A DNA stretch of 64,000 nt, taken from positions 1,674,001 through 1,738,000 of the forward strand of contig CAWIMC010000001.1 in NCBI GenBank assembly GCA_963837005.1. Direction: 5' to 3'. The notes under the pieces were generated by a model that searched no databases, was not told the DNA's origin, and saw nothing but the letters and a program-made list of their open reading frames with translations. A program made the position numbers and the translations under genes. The DNA comes from CALDTK01 sp963837005. GTDB lineage: Bacteria; Bacteroidota; Bacteroidia; Chitinophagales; Saprospiraceae. Positions 63,301 to 64,000 of this stretch are shown here, one piece after another; the first letter of the stretch is position 1; each line of letters begins with the position of its first letter.

Positions 63301-63968
63301 AAGACCAGGAATTGCGGCTCGACCGGCAGCACTTGCTCACCCTCGTAAGGCACGATGAACTGCGGCGGGTCGTAGGCCTGAGCCATGATCGCGGAGCAGC
63401 CCTCGCCACTGGCGCTGGCCCCGCCGGGACGCAGGAGCGGGAGGACTTCTACGCAGATGGTGTAGGCGCCTTCCGGCAAAACCGCGCCGTCGGCGTAGAA
63501 GGTCTGTGGGTTGACGCCCTGGAGGGTCACGTTGCCGGGGGCGAGGTAGGCGGCGAGGTCCTGGGCCGTGAGCACGGTAGGCAGCCCGGTAGCCAGCGTG
63601 AGCAAGGGCGCACGCGTCGGATCGGTGGTGGTGGCGGTAAAGTTGTTGCCGGTGAGCTTGACGCGCAACGCGGCCTGTATGCTAGGCTCGCGCGGGTCTT
63701 GCAGCGTGACACTCACCTGCCAGGTCGACAGCGCGGGCGAGGTCAGGTCGTTGAGACTCCCGAGACTCGTCGGCGGAACTTGTTGGACGAGGACTGGGAA
63801 GACGACCTGGGCGTCGACTTTCGTCAAAACGCTAAGCGCCAGCACTAGGATAAACACCAGCAGCGCCTGCGGCGACAGGGTCAGTCGGGAAGCCGCGGCG
63901 AGTTTTGCGGAAGCAAAACCCCAAACCAGCTGAGGCCCGCACAGTAAATGGTGCATTAGAAGGTCCAT
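57315..63968 (-). CDS. giant secreted multidomain protein
   Basis: 2217 residues in this frame, ATG at 63968; the ATG at 63956 is an alternative. Signal/transmembrane region SPQALLVFILVLALSVLTKVDAQ, an N-terminal beta-domain (about 55-210), FN3-like modules (VINVQTSHVGQTDAQLSWSPPN, about 330-420), an EF-hand-like or thrombospondin-3-like Asp-rich stretch (DFDRDGVYRGPG; FDINGNYVGINGEH; GCDRDGYDANGF, about 550-625), then long barrel- or adhesin-like repeats to the end. Probably a T9SS-exported surface structure. The stop at 57315 is likely a frameshift. Confidence 0.75.
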   Translation of the reverse strand: MDLLMHHLLCGPQLVWGFASAKLAAASRLTLSPQALLVFILVLALSVLTKVDAQVVFPVLVQQVPPTSLGSLNDLTSPALSTWQVSVTLQDPREPSIQAALRVKLTGNNFTATTTDPTRAPLLTLATGLPTVLTAQDLAAYLAPGNVTLQGVNPQTFYADGAVLPEGAYTICVEVLPLLRPGGASASGEGCSAIMAQAYDPPQFIVPYEGEQVLPVEPQFLVFNWQHVSPAPIGVTYQLEVFEVGAASGIVSTVDLIRLTAPMSIINAGPQLSYALSAADPQLTVGREYVARLRMVDLMGRLAIRNQGYSRPIRFRYGVGAAATGNCLPVINVQTSHVGQTDAQLSWSPPNATTSYRSYVVQVRLVGQATGFEYLVEAGTGLNVPNLVRDTDYEFQVIGICASGGRTSGVGGRFRTLTDVKDNPRIAGCATQLPAVATTATGSDLQQGQTLSFKGVEVELGAVTRSGQSYAGDATLILPWLEQGLLHVKVAGLQVGANGVATAGTLTPVKNQNVVPFNPAAYVANFGDQSCSGTYAKQTFDDKGFYPDGKHYVTGTTLNPRDFDRDGVYRGPGAKQPPVKYDTSGFDINGNYVGINGEHLPGGLGPYNPAGCDRDGYDANGFPCGRGSTIDSVIADYSEFYTADWGDGGFLDSLAEVGVGLLPPGAQANAKRIIDATRAESWSLRDTVEKYLMVAVAQKVDSVTIARVQALAKFADSARIKGFVQQLDARREELYGEGDALLQQGMSELFSDGFPTPLNVPGRPQEILDYENYVAELFQADRDRITNFDPKLEVLQEFGEYDLQGVLITSLLDVLSTRTLPELATLIGNPVELLSLATQTVTAQLSKLMQQRAGNGFGMLEWERGGFRQNSLDPFRHGAEAGLWASLDGAFAATSPPPPPNLRSLLPPPSRHPVFGYELPIKLERVIAGETFTVVIEDIVINLNGAATLNAYAVLPVPGSPGEALVFRGTNIPFTRGGIGETKLALVSKATFGLGGLGSFETSVPTGNAPAKNYVTIDCDGFKDFSLDGQLAFCRQIVQPVNASGQVLTADTERARAQLTASGTDWPNFVLQGSMAQPFVATGHDDVHWHAQNIVVDYSQDETPSTVVFPQGYQPATDLPKWRGVYIGTLGADFVSAFKDNQDAYPKLTATQLVLDNTGVSVAMKATDVLPRNRGKIGTWAVGIKKLDVTLRQNQLALFALDGELELPTGKSKNPGGVGDILNYSGSYSTVSGSRTLGFAVSPPARALGWDIWRGTIDVAQTSIFGIEKSQAGWRASASLDGTVKIGGGDAPFGFEGIQVTKMVLATAAPYFSMAPGGSVALLANANRRLGGFSMSLSRLGFVLPTVAKPNRYGLNIAGAVGLMGGNGGFGAGGELTVYGQSLPDGRFVYEDFDVQQISLDIKIPAVRINGALTFAKAGQLIDGINYGNGFSGRISAQFDGLGFGIAASGTFGNVNNYDYWTVDAAATFQDPSPVTLVPPILALSTIGGGASWHMTRVGGTGQAQPINLSTPAPNKTFSFGESITGIRYEPSSSTGLSLRLIAGVATAPKRDLMAADFVLEAQFSSSWGLNYISIDGSASFLTMPDPTTGGASGNPSLRADVSVVFAPKAGAGNTPKLTGNLRGYLNYANTVRGAMGPGNYVGQISMHLERSKWFMYVGTPSQRLGVKVHPLPLAITTYLDAGSVLPDYPGVPARFADLNLRTRVTNGRAGFMHGTEISLKESMSLGPFRASIDAVAGYNVLLSNGQTCPSRSSYGIEGWRLNGAAYAGLDADLTVRAPGWACWTCPKDVNIASVNAKVAATIEGPNPFFVQGAAKFEASFFGGIFEPEWSGRVSFGERCGSVQGTVVAQWSGMFPKELLTDASPLAGDSMRLTEIPEVFAALPVETEFIDKVMSADGKTGTDKTFKLEIRMSVFRFVNGQPVQLGAASLHDRKSITGQSGYSGYYDYRGVTALGTSGQLTAWSPKERYRVVAKARLLVKGSNGAWSVFSEQGHSYQQTLTNEYTTESKPRINLIYDVYPGVPVASTLPADIREEILQSHPGGRDVDLFAYGKLDYDHTFELEDAPFGGNVTTYRPTVESIRLARRSSTQGWIDVPYRQKEDVQGQVTIRPVDPLYGDTTLYRVTAKVQLVSANGQYYRESDGSYFRDEQVRYFLTSVEPTEVLVNNVRRAYPYPEQHNVYIEEPGSDTWFMELSRPQRSLFSSTRQGGATNSHTPQ
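60045..60059 (-). repeat. mini-hairpin, GACA loop
   Basis: Reverse complement of GTTTTGGCGACAGCC, identical to the unit repeated three times at 40566 but 20 kb away. Confidence 0.65.
61359..61373 (+). repeat. GNRA mini-hairpin, GGC/GCC stem
   Basis: Exact GTTTTGGCGAAAGCC; reads G-G-F-R-Q-N on the coding strand of the giant gene. Confidence 0.8.
63468..63482 (-). repeat. GNRA mini-hairpin, GCC/GGC stem, GGAA loop
   Basis: Reverse complement of GTTTTGCCGGAAGGC; both the stem swap and the loop change are present together. Confidence 0.6.
63816..63830 (-). repeat. GNRA mini-hairpin, GAC/GTC stem
   Basis: Reverse complement of GTTTTGACGAAAGTC; a fully compensated stem not seen elsewhere in the window. 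Reads V-L-T-K-V. Confidence 0.6.
63902..63919 (+). repeat. mini-hairpin variant with extended stem
   Basis: GTTTTGCGGAAGCAAAAC folds as a 7-bp stem with a GGAA loop. Confidence 0.5.
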
Positions 63969-64000
63969 GCGTAGTTGAGTGAGGCCAGGTTCTCGGAGAA
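63956..64000 (-). CDS. C-terminal end of an outer-membrane protein (partial)
   Basis: Only the last 14 codons are in the window: FSENLASLNYAWTF and TAA. A C-terminal Phe with alternating aromatics is typical of an outer-membrane beta-barrel. Bacteroidota giant adhesin genes often follow a PorP/SprF-family gene, which would fit, but the fragment is too short to tell. Its stop overlaps the start of the giant gene. Confidence 0.45.
   Translation of the reverse strand, partial: FSENLASLNYAWTF

Noticed and set aside
1402..63919. Hairpin motif as intrinsic transcription terminator
   Set aside because: The T4 tract is on the 5' side of the hairpin, the opposite strand would give AAAA after it, and most copies are inside genes.

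Overview
The window reads as a chromosomal segment of a high-GC member of the Bacteroidota. Supporting signs are type IX secretion C-terminal domains, a DUF1800/DUF1501 pair, the long Bacteroidota-type amidophosphoribosyltransferase, an mS38-like small ribosomal protein, and TACCTTyG or TATCTTTG -7 boxes. Saprospirales/Lewinellaceae is my best guess, but this is an inference.

Layout. 0-11 kb holds a carbohydrate-oxidation neighbourhood: Gfo/Idh/MocA oxidoreductase, sugar phosphate isomerase, DUF1080 hydrolase, a Tat-exported TIM barrel, and two GMC oxidoreductases with a gluconate-dehydrogenase subunit-3 protein. 11-27 kb is mostly housekeeping: DUF1800/DUF1501, RNase G, HU-like protein, YicC, gmk, a K+ channel, CbpA/CbpM chaperones, hemJ, a glycosyltransferase and a purF-like gene. 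27-34 kb carries secreted proteins and decayed intergenic DNA. 34.2-36.7 kb has two IS elements.

35.2-45.8 kb is the most unusual part. Two integron-like units lie in tandem. Each has a tyrosine recombinase, an attI-like stretch and four promoterless-looking gene cassettes, all on the minus strand and separated by attC-like sites of about 70 bp. The two ends of each cassette carry matching 9-mers, complementary at 6 to 9 of 9 positions (three cassettes perfect). The recombinases lack the IntI-specific insertion and carry an N-terminal domain resembling a small HARP-like fold. Both are broken as read. One attC contains a roughly 190-bp GTGTGC satellite; another is interrupted exactly at its core by an IS4-family element. 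The distal attC of unit 2 abuts a truncated S9 peptidase.

45.8-64 kb holds mfd (three apparent frameshifts), an ATPase with a nuclease-like C-terminus, and a minus-strand operon of very large secreted proteins, which runs off the window next to the end of a probable outer-membrane protein.

Overlying everything is a dispersed 15-bp motif, GTTTTGGCGAAAGCC. It is found exactly or with compensatory changes more than 30 times, inside and between genes. It folds as a 3-bp stem closed by a GNRA tetraloop after a T4 tract. Stem changes are paired (GGC/GCC, GCC/GGC, GAC/GTC, TGC/GCA) and the loop varies within GNRA, so the hairpin rather than the primary sequence seems to be conserved. I do not recognise this element.
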